A stretch of DNA of 64,000 nt. Source: Athripsodes cinereus (lineage: Eukaryota > Arthropoda > Insecta > Trichoptera > Leptoceridae). A program made the translations under genes and the position numbers. The notes beneath the pieces were generated by a model. That model had not been told where the DNA came from and ran no database searches. It saw only the letters and a program-made list of their open reading frames with translations. Shown piece after piece: positions 48,933-61,292 of the stretch. Position 1 is the stretch's first letter. Each line of letters opens with the position of its first letter. The DNA lies in the NCBI GenBank assembly GCA_947579605.1, contig OX388311.1, positions 26,228,951 to 26,292,950 of the forward strand, given 5' to 3'.

Positions 48933-49113
48933 ATCGCGGAGGGTAAGACCGAGGGGACAAATGGCAGAGGCCGACCAAGAGACGCATATATGGACCAACT
49001 GAAGAGGGACATGAACTGTGGCTCATACGTAGAGCTGAAAAGACTGGCTGAGAATAGAGACGAATGGAGAAGAAAAACCAAACTCGTTGCAGACCAATCC
49101 AATGGATTGTAAC
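48933..49113 (+). mobile_element. 3' end of LINE family L1
   Basis: Encodes IAEGKTEGTNGRGRPRDAYM, QLKRDMNCGSYVELKRLAEN and KTKLVADQSNGL-stop, nearly identical to the last 60 residues of the 58364 element on the opposite strand (one V-E-L for V-G-L and one N-for-S change noticed). High identity means recent activity of this family. Confidence 0.85.
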
Positions 49114-50712
49114 TCATTATATAATAAGAATTTATAAATTGAATTTTCCAACATTAGTTTTGTAATAACATTAACCTTTGAATATATAAAATAAAATATA
49201 AAATAAATTTTATATCTTGTATAAAATACATTAGCTAATTTTTTACATTTTTTTCGCAATTTTGAAAACAGTTTATAGTCACTATGTTCACCCGTAAGCT
49301 TGTAAACTCAATACATTTTACGGCATGAGAGCCTATTGCCTAACAATAAAGTTGACAGAAAATCTGCAAAACTGTACATAAATATTCAATAAAATCATAC
49401 ATTTAAAACTAAATAATACAAAATCACATTAATTCCTTGCAATAAGCATTCCAAAAAAACTGACCAACTTTATGTACATCTAAACTTGATAGTTGGGTGT
49501 TAATGAGGTAAATAAATTATTATAAAATCAAAATCCCTCTGCAATTATCAACATTTTAACATTCCGCTTAAAATTATAAAAAACTTTCAATAGTCAATGA
49601 AATAAAATAATAAAAATCAATAGGCACACACCATATACATTTAGGATAATAAATTGTAAGATAAAACATTATTATACTGAAAGTATATCTTGTGTAGTGA
49701 TATCCTAGTTAGCAATAATTATTTTCACACATACACTCAGATCAGGCCACAAACAACACAACAGTTTCAAAAGATCAAACAGGAGCATCAACACACCTAC
49801 AAATATAAGTAGAAAATTAAAAACAACAAATAAATTGAAGAGAAAACAAGTGACAGGCATCAACATGATCCTTTTTGTGATTTAATATCATGCTAACTGC
49901 CATAGAATAATAAATACAATAAAGTACTAACTGCTATTTGTTCTGTTTCTTTAATGGAAGGTAATGAACATAGAATAATACATATACTAATTGAACTGGT
50001 GTTTTTTCATAATTTTTTTGTTCATTAGAAAACAATCTTCTCTGGTTTTTGATTTTTTTGTTTGGCGGTTCCAAATTTGTATTTACACATAATATAACAG
50101 CAGCCAATCAAAACTACAGTATTTTTGCGCATGCGTATTTTTCATCCCTCTTCTTCTACCTTTAGACGCTAGTCTGATTTTCAAAATCATAGACGATCCC
50201 TTCCAAAGATTCAAAGGGGGATTTTAATAAAAATGATCGAATTAAGTAATTTTGAGGTCGGAAAACACAAATAATAATATCAGTTAAATTTTTCAAATAT
50301 CTAAATTATGGAGAATTTCTAAAAATAAAATCCAAAATTATACACCCTCTCAGATTTTAAAATAACTTCACCCCATAGAATGTTTAGTTTCCACATAACA
50401 CTGGAAACTTTTTAAAACAAAATGTTAAGATTTTAGTTTATTTCAAGAAAATAAATGTCTTTTTCAATAAAATTGTAAACAGTGTTTTCTAATTCAATTG
50501 TTAACAATCAATAAAAATGCTCCAAAATATAATATAGGATTAAAAAATGTGTGTAATATTCCTGATACAGATACGTTCATTCTATAGAATATAATCCTAT
50601 TTGGTTCTTGTACTAATTTCACATGAAATATTCATTGGGTGGAAATTTTCATAGTGAAAAAATAAGGTACATTTAAATGAAAAACTAATTTAGATATGTG
50701 TGAATTTATATT

Positions 50713-53700
50713 TTAGTTAACTAGAGCAGTATCTGTATGCAGCTTGTTACTGCTCATAGATTCACTTCCAGTTAGAATAGGGTTTCTGAAAGCACTTTCT
50801 AATTCTTTCAAATGCTGTCTTGCAAGTTCTTGGCTTTTGACTTCTTCTCTTTCTTGTAAAAGTTGAACCTCCAGCTGAAAGAAATAAGTACAATTTTGTT
50901 TTTGAAATTATTTAATTTATAAACACATTAGTTTGTATACATGTTTCTTATTTGCAGTTAGTCGTGGTTGGTGGTTAGCACATCAGTGAGATATGCTTTG
51001 ATGATATAGATAGAGTTAAATAGTAGTTCAGAAACATATGGTAAAAATAAGCTTCTACTCAAGAGCGTGACACACTTATATCATTGTCATAAGAATGGCA
51101 TATTATGAAAGAGTCATTCAGGCAATAAGAAACCTTGCAGATTATTAGGACAGTGCTCTTTTTTGGGTGAGCATCATTTAATTCTCAAAAAATGACCTAG
51201 CCAGGACCTCATCTCTCTTGCATCGCAGAGACGATTACACAGCACCATTATCAAGTAGTCCAACAGGTTGCCATAACAATGTTGTAAGTAATTAAATTTT
51301 AATTACCACTGAATGATACATTTGTTGTTTAATCTTAGCCTCTTGTTCAAGTTGTATACTATGCATTCTTTTTATATGTGTCGACTTGTTACCACTAGAT
51401 GCAAATGTTTTCGGACAATATTTACAAGAGAATTTCCTTTCACCAGTATGTTGAACTGTGTGACTCTGTGAATATCATAAAAATAAAATTAAAAAATAAA
51501 ACATAAATCGAAAATATTTATTTCCGCACTAGAACTTTAATGACTCAAAAAAGGTGAAAGAATATCTATACGTGGGCGCGAAACTACACCATGTCGAATT
51601 TCAGCCGAAGTGACTTAAAAACATAGTATTGTAGTCCTTCTTATCCTCTTTTACATGACGTATTCAACTGTCTTGAAGACGAGTTATATTTTGAAATATC
51701 CTTAAATAAAAAAATTAACATTTTTTGTTAAAGCAAAACAGCGCCATTTTAATGTAATACATAATAATAATAATGACTATTTATATAGCGGTGTACTGTG
51801 ATAATATCACTTCAAGGGCTCTTTATATTATTTAGGATAAACATCCACGTCCATTTTTAAAAAACTACATAATATCAATTAACAAATTGTCTTCAGAAAG
51901 ATAAATAAATCATAATAAAATAAAAATATAAAAATCATAATAATTAAATACAAAAATCATTCTCAAAATTTTTTAGGAGTAATATCGTGTTGACTAACAT
52001 GTGAGAAGTAAAAATAACGACCATACTGAAAAATGCCATCCATTGAGATTTATGTTCTCTTGAACTAAACTGTTCAAAGTTCCTTTGAAAGTTGAGTTAT
52101 GAAAATCAACAGTATAATAAATATTTTTTTACCTCCAATAAGTTCTTAGTCTTGTAACGTTTTTCACAGAACGTACATTGGAAAGGTTTATCTTCTGAAT
52201 GTTTCATTTTGATGTGACTCCATAGAGATCTCTTTAACGTAGTTGTATATTCACACTTATCACATTGCAGTACAATATTGGAATGTGTAACTAAATGATT
52301 TTTAAGTGTCAGTTTATTCTTTGCACTAGAAGAAAAAAAATAATTTCAGAAACAGAACAGTAATAATGAACTTTTATATAAATTAGTAGTTATGACAATG
52401 TTTAACATTAGACTTACATGAATCCACACTCTTTGCAACACATTTTCATTTCATCATCGTGTGTAGTGAGATGATATGCAAGATTGGGTTTAGTTTTAAA
52501 CTTTTTTCCGCAGACAGCACACAAGTGTTGTGCAGTTGTATGCACATTCATAAGATGCATTTTAAAGCTACTTTTATTAGAAAATCTAAAAGCAAATAAG
52601 TTGATTAAACCTTGAATGGTCAAAAATATTAAATATGAGTGTACATTTATGTATTTTTTTTTAATGAACAATACGATTTATCACTAAAGATATAAAAGGA
52701 AAAGAGCTATCTTTTATAATAATAATAATTTATTAAATGCAACAATTAATACAGATACAACAATATAATACAGATAATTTAATTAAAACTCAAATCGAAA
52801 CATCCCCTTTATAGAGACAAGTCTCGTGTAAAGGAGGGTATTTCTGCCCTTCCTCCATTATACATGGCAGAGTATTTATTTTGCTACTGAAAAGCATACA
52901 TAAATATACATCTTATCAAGCTGCTTCTCTTGCAGGGTAGGCAGAGAGGATCAAGTGCCATTAATTCCTGACCTTGCAAACACTTCACATCCATGCAGTT
53001 CCTCATGCTTTCAAAGAACTCAGCACAAACCATCCTTAGATCTGATCTACATAGTTTAGCCATTTGATCCTCGGATGAATATGTTCCTTTCCACAAACCC
53101 AAACCATAATTTATTCACATTTATATTGTTATTCTTTTTGCTACTAAAGTAACTCCATTCGAATTCAGTTCCTGAGTAAGTTCATGATAATAAATATGTG
53201 TGATCTAAAATATGAAAGTTGTCTCCATACTTACTGTTTGTCACACTGAGAACATGTAAATACATCTCTTTTTTCTTTGGGAAGATGAGTTAACATATGA
53301 TTTTTGAGTCCAGAATAACAGGTATACCTGAAAATTCACACACATAAGATTGCTTTAAAATGTTTTTAGCTTTAGTTAAAAATCAATAGTTGACACATCT
53401 TAAAACATTGTTTTCTACCTTCTATCACACTGCGTACATTTTCTTGGTTTCTCTGATTCAGGTAAATGAGAAGCGAGATGTTCTTTCAACAAATATGGTC
53501 TGGATAAAACTTTCTTACAAATAGGACATCTGTAAAAATAATTATATTTATTGCTATCAAATTGCAAAACATATTAATAGCCCAGTTCTATGAGCTGACA
53601 ACTAGAAATTTTTATATTGCAAAATATGATGTGTAAAAGTTTAGAGGCGCTATGCTAATAATTATTGACCAAAGCCACAAACATATGTGCTTCTAATATA

Positions 53701-55635
53701 GAAATATTTAATTAATAGAATATTTAGTTTGTGAAATGGAAAGCATATAATTTATTAAATGCGGTAAATAAAAAAAAACATGGTTGAGATGTTGGTCTAT
53801 GAAACATGGCAATGAATAGAGTATTATTATAATTTTTTATTTTGTAGAACTCTATATCGACTAATAACAAATAAAAATATGATTCAGAGTTTTACTAGTA
53901 ACAGCCAATTTTTATTATTCTTCTTCTTCTTCCTGTGCCACATCAGGTCCCCCTTGTTGGCGATCACTCCGGCGAAAACCTCCCCGTCCTGTACTACTCT
54001 GAACAGGACATCTACCGTCCTCATTCCGATCCATTTTATTTGTTATTAATATAATGCCAATATGTGTGCATAAATAAGAGTAAATGTTGGAAATATTTAT
54101 AACTTACTGAAATGCTAGTGGCTGTACATGTTTTCTCATATGATCAAAAGCAGCCTTTCTTCTGAATAGTTTTTGATTGCAACATGTGACAAATCCTTTA
54201 CTCTTATGTTCTATTTCGTAATGTTTAAATACCTGTAATAATGAACAAAAAAATTGAATCAAGATTACAAACAAATATTTGTTACAGAGAACTTAAGGAT
54301 ATGTATTAAGATTAAGTTATGATATAAAGTTTAGAAACTTACTAAATCAAGTATGTCAAACTCAGGTGAAGGTTCACAGAGTGTACATTTCAACTTGTAA
54401 AAATTTGCCATTAATTTATCTAATGTTTTACCCTTGATTACCAATTTTCCATTTTTAAATAACTCTACTGGTGTATCCTTATTAATTATATTAAAATCAG
54501 TTTCTGTTTCATTGGTATCACTAATATTTTCAAAAACAGATTCTATATTCTCTATATCATCTAAACTGTATTCGTCTTCAGGTTTAGCATTTGATTCAAT
54601 AATATTTTTTTCACAGTTATAAATATTCCTGTTTTGATTAGTTTTCTTGTTTATCTTCTTCTTAGTTTTTGACAATGATTTTTTATTTAAAAATATTAAC
54701 TTTGTGTCGTCTTCTGAATCAAAATCATTATTAGATAGTTCCGCAGCATCAACCTCGTCTTTTTTTGTTAAATCATTATCTGAAATTTCAACCTTAATTT
54801 GCATTTCATAAATATAATTTGACATACTATTTGTATTTTCTGCTATTTCAGTTAATTCTTGCTCTCGTTCATCCGAAGGATATATTGAAAGCTGCAAAGT
54901 TAGAAAAAACATTTTAATTTAAGTAAGCAATGAAGAAACAATCCTAATTATATCATAATAAATGTGAAACAATATTTATTTACAATTTTATCCTCATTCA
55001 ATATTTCTTCAGATTTACCCATTTTCAGTAACTCATTCTGTAAGTATATTTGCGAGTTCTTTACTTTTTCAAAAAAAATGTAGATCTCCCGGACATTTTT
55101 TATACATTCATTGCATATTTTAGAGGTAAAAACATCAGTTGTAGTAATCTGTAATAAAAGTTATGATTGCATTATTTACGAAGGGATATTGTACAACACA
55201 TGCCTGATCACTCGTAAACGAGTAGATAGCCTTGAAAGATAGAATAGAATATAACATATGTAGGTAAAGGCCACTCACACAGATGGAGCTAGTCCCAAAA
55301 ATATACGAATACTGTATTATGGGTACCTACTAACAGGATGATACACACACATACAATTCCCTAAACAATTTGTAACACTCAGACACAGAACAATTTGAAA
55401 AAATATTGTTTTTCATTTTGTCATGGCCGGTAATCGAACCCGGAACCTCGTGACTCAAAGGCAAGAGTGTCACCTCAGAGCCACATTGGCCATCAATTAT
55501 TTCACTTACCTTAAAAGCGAACATATCTGATATTTTCTGGATAATATCATATTTATCTTTAAGTAAAACATCGACGTATTTTAAACTCATGCCCAAACAT
55601 AGACGGCAACGCTGTTTATTTCGTTTAGGACACAT
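50713..55635 (-). CDS. ZAD-type C2H2 zinc-finger protein
   Basis: Ten exons on the minus strand: 55510-55635, 54984-55148, 54343-54891, 54108-54232, 53419-53529, 53235-53327, 52418-52585, 52133-52325, 51307-51465, 50713-50874; 616 residues, all in phase. An N-terminal ZAD (residues 1-97; CRLCLG...ICNECIKNVREIYIFFEKV) is an arthropod-specific dimerisation domain that chelates zinc with four cysteines. An acidic linker with a basic patch follows. Then come about ten C2H2 fingers (for example CPICKKVLSRPYLLKEHLASH, FTCSQCDKQFSNKSSFKMH, FQCTFCEKRYKTKNLLESH, FSCKYCPKTFASSGNKSTH) and a glutamine/glutamate-rich coiled-coil tail. It is a probable nuclear DNA-binding regulator; orthology and targets cannot be told. 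I start at MCPKRNKQ (55635) because ZADs begin just before the first cysteine pair. Confidence 0.9.
52884..53105 (-). mobile_element. 3' fragment of LINE family L2 in an intron of the ZAD gene
   Basis: Minus-strand translation in two frames gives SMRNCMDVK and LDPLCLPCKRSS, equivalent to ACMRNCMTV and SILSAYPAREAA of the 31140 copy. Flanking AT-rich DNA at 52710-52880 is unassigned. A GC-richer scrap at 53920-54040 in the next larger intron is also TE-like, family unknown. Confidence 0.65.
55268..55494 (-). repeat. tRNA-derived SINE, family S-b, complete copy
   Basis: On the minus strand ATGGCCAATGTGGCTCTGAG starts a tRNA-like head (acceptor ATGGCC/GGCCAT, B box GGGTTCGATTAC). A body follows, ending in AATACAGTATTCGTATAT and TAGCTCCATCTGTGTGAG. 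It lies in the first intron of the ZAD gene, between exons 55510-55635 and 54984-55148. A truncated relative is at 20761-20845. Confidence 0.8.
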
Positions 55636-56093
55636 TATTGGTACTATATAATTGATTTTATAAAAAATATAAATAAACAAAATCAAAACTTTCTTGGCAA
55701 CCTATTTGTCAATCGTCCGTAACATAGAAAAAGAAGTAGTTAAATTTGTCTATGGTGAATTATTTCCATAGACAAAATTTGTCTATTAATTTAATTAATA
55801 TTGAGTTATTTTGCGAAATCCATCGTTCAGAAAACAACAAAATACTTTGACGTAGGGTTGTAAAGAATATTCGCATCCGCATGCCCAACTTTTATTTAAA
55901 GAGCTTGGCATCCGCATCCTTAAAAACTCTTTGAGGGTGACAATTTTTTCGTTACGTAAATTAAAAAAAAAGATCATCGCCAGATACATTTCTAAAATAA
56001 AAATATTGAAAATATATTTTTCGTATCATTCCGTGCAGCACCCGGTAAAGAATTGGTATCCCACTCTTCTGCGTAAGTTTTCGAGTGTCCTGT
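55636..56093. other. Upstream region of the ZAD gene
   Basis: No gene. A hairpin-like TAGACAAATTT/AATTTGTCTA occurs near 55745-55790 and a TATTCGCATCCGCATG patch near 55868 recalls the ATTCGC clusters at 12 kb. Confidence 0.4.
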
Positions 56094-56272
56094 AAAAGGC
56101 AGGTGTTCGAAAAAAATAAGACATTTTACATCTTAAATTCAGCGATGAGGCTTGCCACCCATCCTGAATGTCTTGATTTTATATTGGCACGAAGAGGACA
56201 GTTTGCATGTTTCTTACATGCAGCTGATCTGCTGGCTACCCCACTTGTGGGATATGCCGTGATGGTATAGTA
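56094..56272 (+). repeat. Dispersed repeat family A, fullest copy
   Basis: Reads TCAGCGATGAGGCTTGCCAC, CCATCCTGAATGTCTTGATT, TTGGCACGAAGAGGACAGTT and ATGCAGCTGATCTGCTGGCT to CCACTTGTGGGATATGCCGT-GATGG. Other copies in the window match parts of it in both orientations. It has no convincing tRNA head. Confidence 0.7.
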
Positions 56273-56494
56273 GTAGTAGTATTTTTCATACTAATTCTAT
56301 CCTGGTCGATATAGCAGGTATACCAGTTCGAAGATGTACTTCACATTTGCGCAATTGTACCTATTTTATATGATAGATACTATTTTTGTGTAGGTACATA
56401 CTATGCTAACGACGTAATCATGTTTCGCCCATTGAATACCTGCAAGTTTTATGTACATGTTCTGCAAAAGGGAAGTATTCGTAAATCATGCCAC

Positions 56495-56620
56495 ACAAGA
56501 CAATAATATTTAATATCTTCAATTCAGTAATGGGGTAAGTCACCCATTCTGAATGAATGTCTCTGTTAGCTTTTGATGGTAACTGATTATAACACTTGTG
56601 GGAAACGCCATGATGTTATC
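56495..56620 (+). repeat. Dispersed repeat family A, diverged copy
   Basis: TTCAATTCAGTAATGGGGTA, CACCCATTCTGAATG and CACTTGTGGGAAACGCCATG match the copy 400 bp upstream in the same orientation. Confidence 0.6.
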
Positions 56621-56760
56621 TACTCTTATTCATTTCAAATGTAGAATATTTTCGTCGAGGAACATTTTTATAATGAAATAGTTTACGGAGACTGTAATAT
56701 TTTTTTTGGTTGCGAACGTATTGAAATAATTTTAATCTTTTATGAAAGTACCATTTCAAT

Positions 56761-57186
56761 AACACGAACAAAGTTTGGAAGACTCAGCGACAGAACAAAA
56801 TGTCGCTTGTTCAATGTGTGCATCATCCCAATTCTTCTATATGGCTGTGAATCTTGGCACTAAACGAAGGCTCAAGAGCGGAAGATACTAAGCTTTGAAT
56901 ACAATACATACAAGTGTCTTAGAAGGATTTTGGATGTCAAATGGTATGAACATGTCACAAATGATGCTGACGATGATGACGACGATAGTCCTGGCTGGGA
57001 CATATTCTGAGAATGCCCAATGATAGTTGGCTAAAAAGAGCACTGTTCTTCCGTACCCAAGGGTTCCGTCGGCCTGGGCGTCCCTCTTTTACAATACACT
57101 GTTCCTATGGCATCGACATCTGAGTGGAGGAGGCTGATTTCTGCCCTGTGCTCCCGAGAGGAGCGTTGAGGCCGATGATGATGATG
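56761..57186 (+). mobile_element. 5'-truncated LINE, family L3, degraded copy
   Basis: Nucleotide-level match to 13495-14000: AACAAAGTTTGGAAG, CAAAATGTCGCTTGTTCAAT, GAAGATACTAAGCTTTGAA, GGGTTCCGTCGGCCTGGGCG and a GATGATGATGATG end. Internal deletions and a TGA/GAC-repeat expansion near 56960-56985 break all frames. Confidence 0.8.
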
Positions 57187-57429
57187 CTGAAAATACTGAA
57201 AATTTACAACATATTAAACTCAATACGAAAAATGACATTTTCACGCGATTTTTTTTCAGAATAGGCTCTTTTGAACACTTTTGTTAGAAGAAAAAATTAA
57301 TTATCCAAAAGCAATGCTTACAATAGATAATTTAATAGCTGGTATAATTTCGAATAATCTAAAATTTATGGACATATACTCGTACAAAAAAATTTGCTCG
57401 TTATTTTTTCTTTTTCAAAATTTAGATAT

Positions 57430-57942
57430 ACCTATTTACATCTACTCACCAAGGGAGTGAAGAAAAGAGTAATCTTTTCCAAACCAGCTCCTGCGAGTCA
57501 CTGGTTTAAGCTTTTAAGAGAGCTATTCATCAACCCAGTAAGATCATCAATATTTTTTCTTGAAACATAAAGTACTATGTCATCAGCATATCGAAGGATT
57601 TGACAGTCTCTGTGAAGTGACGAACCCAATTTTCAACAATATAAGTTAAAGAGAATGGGAGAGTAACGAACCCTGTGGTAGACCTACCATATTTTTCTTC
57701 GGATGGTTCAGCGTATAAACAAATCTTGAAACCATAAATAACATTTTTTTTAATAATGAAGAGGCCACCGACGAGAATCTCGGGAAAGTAAGTAGCGAGT
57801 TAAAAACGCATGCGTTATGGACTAGAAAATTCAAACAATTTTCACTGGTTCCAATTTTGCCTTCACATAGTGAATAGCATGCAATTTGTTTCTCAAATGT
57901 TCGAATTTTATAGCTCGTATAAATTGAAATACTTCCATACAC
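57430..57942 (-). pseudogene. Jockey/CR1-like reverse transcriptase fragment
   Basis: Minus strand encodes VGLPQGSLLSHSL (RT block G-L-P-Q-G-S-x-L-S-P) and, in another frame, ILRYADDIVLYVSRKNIDDL with the catalytic YADD. It is a different LINE lineage from L1-L3. Frames are broken. Confidence 0.7.
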
Positions 57943-58359
57943 AATGTTAAAATTTTAATAACCGAATGACAAAAACCTAAAAAGCAATATAAGCAAAATA
58001 TAACATATTGATCTTAAATTCATTAACATCATCAGCGAGTACAAGTTATAAATCATTCAATATAATCGTTTGAATTTGGTACGCTACACTCGTCCACTCA
58101 GCTACTAGTGACTTCATAATTGAGGCAAGCAAATATTATTTGGATTCAAACTGCTTTAAACATTTCCATCAATTTAAAAGATATTGAAAAATATAATTTT
58201 ACTAAATTGTAGTACCCTTACCAACCATCTACATCTTGTAATATAGGTATATTATAATGATTTTACATACATTAAGCTACACAAAGTAAACCTGCTTATT
58301 TATATTTTCAATAGATGGCAATACAATGTCAAATTGAAATTATTTCCCATTATATATAA

Positions 58360-60950
58360 TGAGTTACAATCCACTGGATTGGTCTGCAACGAGTTTGGTT
58401 TTTCTTCTCCATTCGTCTCTATTCTCAGCCAGTCTTTTTAGCCCTACGTATGAGCCACAGTTCATGTCTCTCTTCAGTTGGTCCATATATGCGTCTCTTG
58501 GACGGCCTCTGCCATTTGTCCCCTCGGTCTTACCCTCTGCGATGGCGATGAGTAGTCCTGGATGCCTGATGTTGTGGCCAATCCAGTTAGCTCGTTGTTG
58601 GCTGATTCTCTTAAGGAGTTGCCTTTTTTCGCCTACCCTGTTTAATACTTCTTCATTTTCGACGTGCTCCGACCAATGGATCTTGAGCATGCGTCTGTAG
58701 CACCACATCTCAAAGGCCGCCAACCGTCCGCTTTCACTCTTGCTGATGGTCCATGTCTCACAACCATAAAGCAGAATGCTCCATACAAAGGCTTTAGTAA
58801 GATTCTTCCTTACGCTTAAGTCAATATTTGGGGATTCCAATATCTTTGATTTTTTGTTAAAGGCAATCCTTGCCTGGTTTATTCTGCTTACAATTTCCGA
58901 TTTGGAGCGTCCATCCTGGTTTATTCTGCTGCCCAGGTACACGAACTCACTTACTTGTTTGATGCTCACTCCATTTATGGCAATGTTCGCAGTCGCTTCC
59001 TCTCTTCCGACGACCATACATTTTGTTTTTTCTTTATTTATTTTCATGTTGTACTTTGACAACAGAATGCTTTCCATTTTTCCTAAGGCTTCGTTCAGCT
59101 CCATCTCGGAGTCTGCGAGCAGTGCTATGTCGTCAGCATATCTGATCATGTCGACCTTTTTCCCATTTATTTTGACTCCTGTCCAGTTCTTCATTTCTTC
59201 TCTCAGGTCATCAATGGCTCGCTGTATATAGCAGTTAAAGAGAGCTGGCGACATTGAGCATCCTTGTCTTACGCCTTGTTCGACCCTTGCTTCTGCGCAG
59301 CTCTCTCCGCTTTTGATCACAGCCATTTCGTTCTTGTATAAGCTCCAGATTGCTCTTCTGTCTTTATAACTCATTCCTATCTGGTTTAGAGTGTTAAAAA
59401 GTTGTTCCCATTCTACTTTATCGAATGCTTTTTCAAGGTCGATGAATGCTATATATGTGTTTTTATTAATTGTTATTCTCTTTTCTAGAATAAGTCTGAG
59501 ACTCAGGATTGCATCTCTTGTACCAGTCTCCTTGCGGAATCCAAATTGATCTTCTGAAAGTGTTTCGTTTATTTTATTTTCCGCCCTTTTCATTATAATG
59601 TTGGTGAGTATCTTAGAAGCGTGTGATATCATGCTTAAGGTTCTGTGTTGTTCGCACTTTGTCGTGCCTGCCTTCTTAGGAAGCGCTCGTATCAGACATT
59701 TGGCAAAGTCCTCAGGTAGCTCTCCTGTGTTGTATATTTTGCAGACGAGCTTATACAATGTATCAAGCATGCCTTTTCCCGCGCATTTAAGCAGCTCTGA
59801 TGGAATCAGGTCGATGCCTGGTGCTTTGCCGTCTTTCAACTTTGCTAATGCAATATCAAATTCACTTCTTAAGATGTCATCTCCATTATTTCTACGTCAT
59901 ATTCTGCTTCCAGCGCTTTGCTTTCCTGGAGTATGTTCTTTCCTTTGTACAATTGTTCTAGGTATTCCTTCCATCTTTTGACAATCAGTTCGTCCTCAAA
60001 CAGCAGTTTGCCGTTTTTATCTTGTATAGCACATCGTGGCTGTGTTTTTTCATTGAAGAAGTTCTTTACTTCAGAGTATGCGGTTTCGAATTTCCTTTGT
60101 TTTATATTTCTGTTGATATTTTTGCATTTTTCTTGCAAATAACATTCCTTTTTCAGCTTGGATTCTCTGTTAATTTTGTTCCTGAGGGCTTTATATTCCT
60201 TTTTTCCTTCTTCTGTTTGAGAATTCTTTAGCTTCCTTCTTTCTTCGATCATTTTTAAAATGTCGTCTGTGATCCATTCTTTCCTAGCTTGCGGCTTTCT
60301 TTTCTCTAAAACCTCGTCTGCCGCTGCGGTTATTTTCTCTTTAATTTTCCCCCATACTTTATCTACATTATTATTGCTCTCAAAATCGCATATATCAGTT
60401 TTTTCGTCGTATTTCTCTTTTACTTCCTTTATTTTTAGCATCTTTAGGTCCCATCTTTTTGTGGTTCTCTTCTCGAGCCTTTTGAATTTCAGTATGGTTT
60501 CCGCCACAACCATATTATGATCGCTATCAATGTCCGGACCTGCATAGCTCCTGCAATCTTTAATTTGATTCCTGTATCGTTGACGCGTAAGAATGTAGTC
60601 AATCTGTGATCGAAATCTGTCTCCGGGAGATTTCCATGTATAGCGATGTCTATAGTGGTGTTGAAACCAGGTGTTGGCTACAAACATTTTATTTTTGGCG
60701 CAGAATTCAATGAGCCGGTTACCTCTATCATTTCTAGTGCCCAACCCATATGCTCCTACGACTGATCCCTCCCTTTCTTCCCCTAATACTGCGTTCCAGT
60801 CTCCCATTACAATAACATTTTCCTCGGCTTTTGTGTCATCTAGCAATTTTTGGATGTTTTCGTATAGAATCTCAATTTCTTGGTCGCTATGGCTAGATGT
60901 TGGCATGTAGACTTGGATCAAAATTGTGTCTACGGGTTTAGGTATTTAAA
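58360..60950 (-). mobile_element. LINE family L1, 5'-truncated, endonuclease plus reverse transcriptase
   Basis: Two overlapping minus-strand ORFs form one polyprotein: 59869-60921 (endonuclease) and 58364-59839 (RT), joined by one frameshift near 59840-59880. Endonuclease motifs are GDWNAVLG, YTWKSPGDRFRSQIDYIL and SDHNMVVAE. RT motifs are AFIDLEKAFDKV, EQGVRQGCSMSPALFN, IRYADDIALLA, NKEKTKCMV and FVYLGSRI, then LLYGCETWTISKSESGRLAA and the C-terminus LVADQSSGL. The first roughly 100 endonuclease residues are missing, so the copy is 5'-truncated. I saw no other stop codon, which suggests a young insertion. It lies just downstream of the odorant-binding protein gene. Confidence 0.9.
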
Positions 60951-61292
60951 TAAATATTCAACCATCTATCGATATACTTATCTTTAAATGAACTAATTTC
61001 TAAATTATTTTTCTCCTATTAACGTTCTTGAAATTCCTTTTGGAAACACATTGAGTAGACAAGCCTTTTCAGTCGTATTGATATTACAGGTACCTAATTA
61101 TTTAATTAAGGATAGGTACAAATAAAATACTCTCTTTGTTTTCGATGTAGTACATTTTAATAACAAATTTAAAAACATTTTTATAACATAGATATAAGTA
61201 AGTTGCTTAAATAATATTAGGAACAATGCCACTCATTTCCGTTGAATAACGCATGTCAATTTCAGAATTCCATTTTGTCTTCATTTGATTGA

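Larger units (their letters stand above)
46608..50182. mobile_element. 3.56-kb terminal-inverted-repeat element with 9-bp target duplication
   Basis: Ends at 46617-46656 (ACTAGCGTCTAAAGGTAGAA plus AAGAGGGATG...) and 50133-50173 are reverse complements over about 40 bp with one indel. They are flanked directly by the same 9 bp, CTGATTTTC, at 46608-46616 and 50174-50182. A 9-bp duplication with long TIRs fits a Mutator-like (MULE) element. No transposase is visible; the interior holds a SINE (46974), an RT scrap (47690) and a LINE 3' fragment (48933). The left end is 196 bp upstream of the PDPR start codon. Confidence 0.75.

Noticed and set aside
58359..60910. Several plus-strand ORFs of 70-150 codons over the LINE
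   Set aside because: They are reverse-complement shadows of the endonuclease/RT ORFs on the minus strand.
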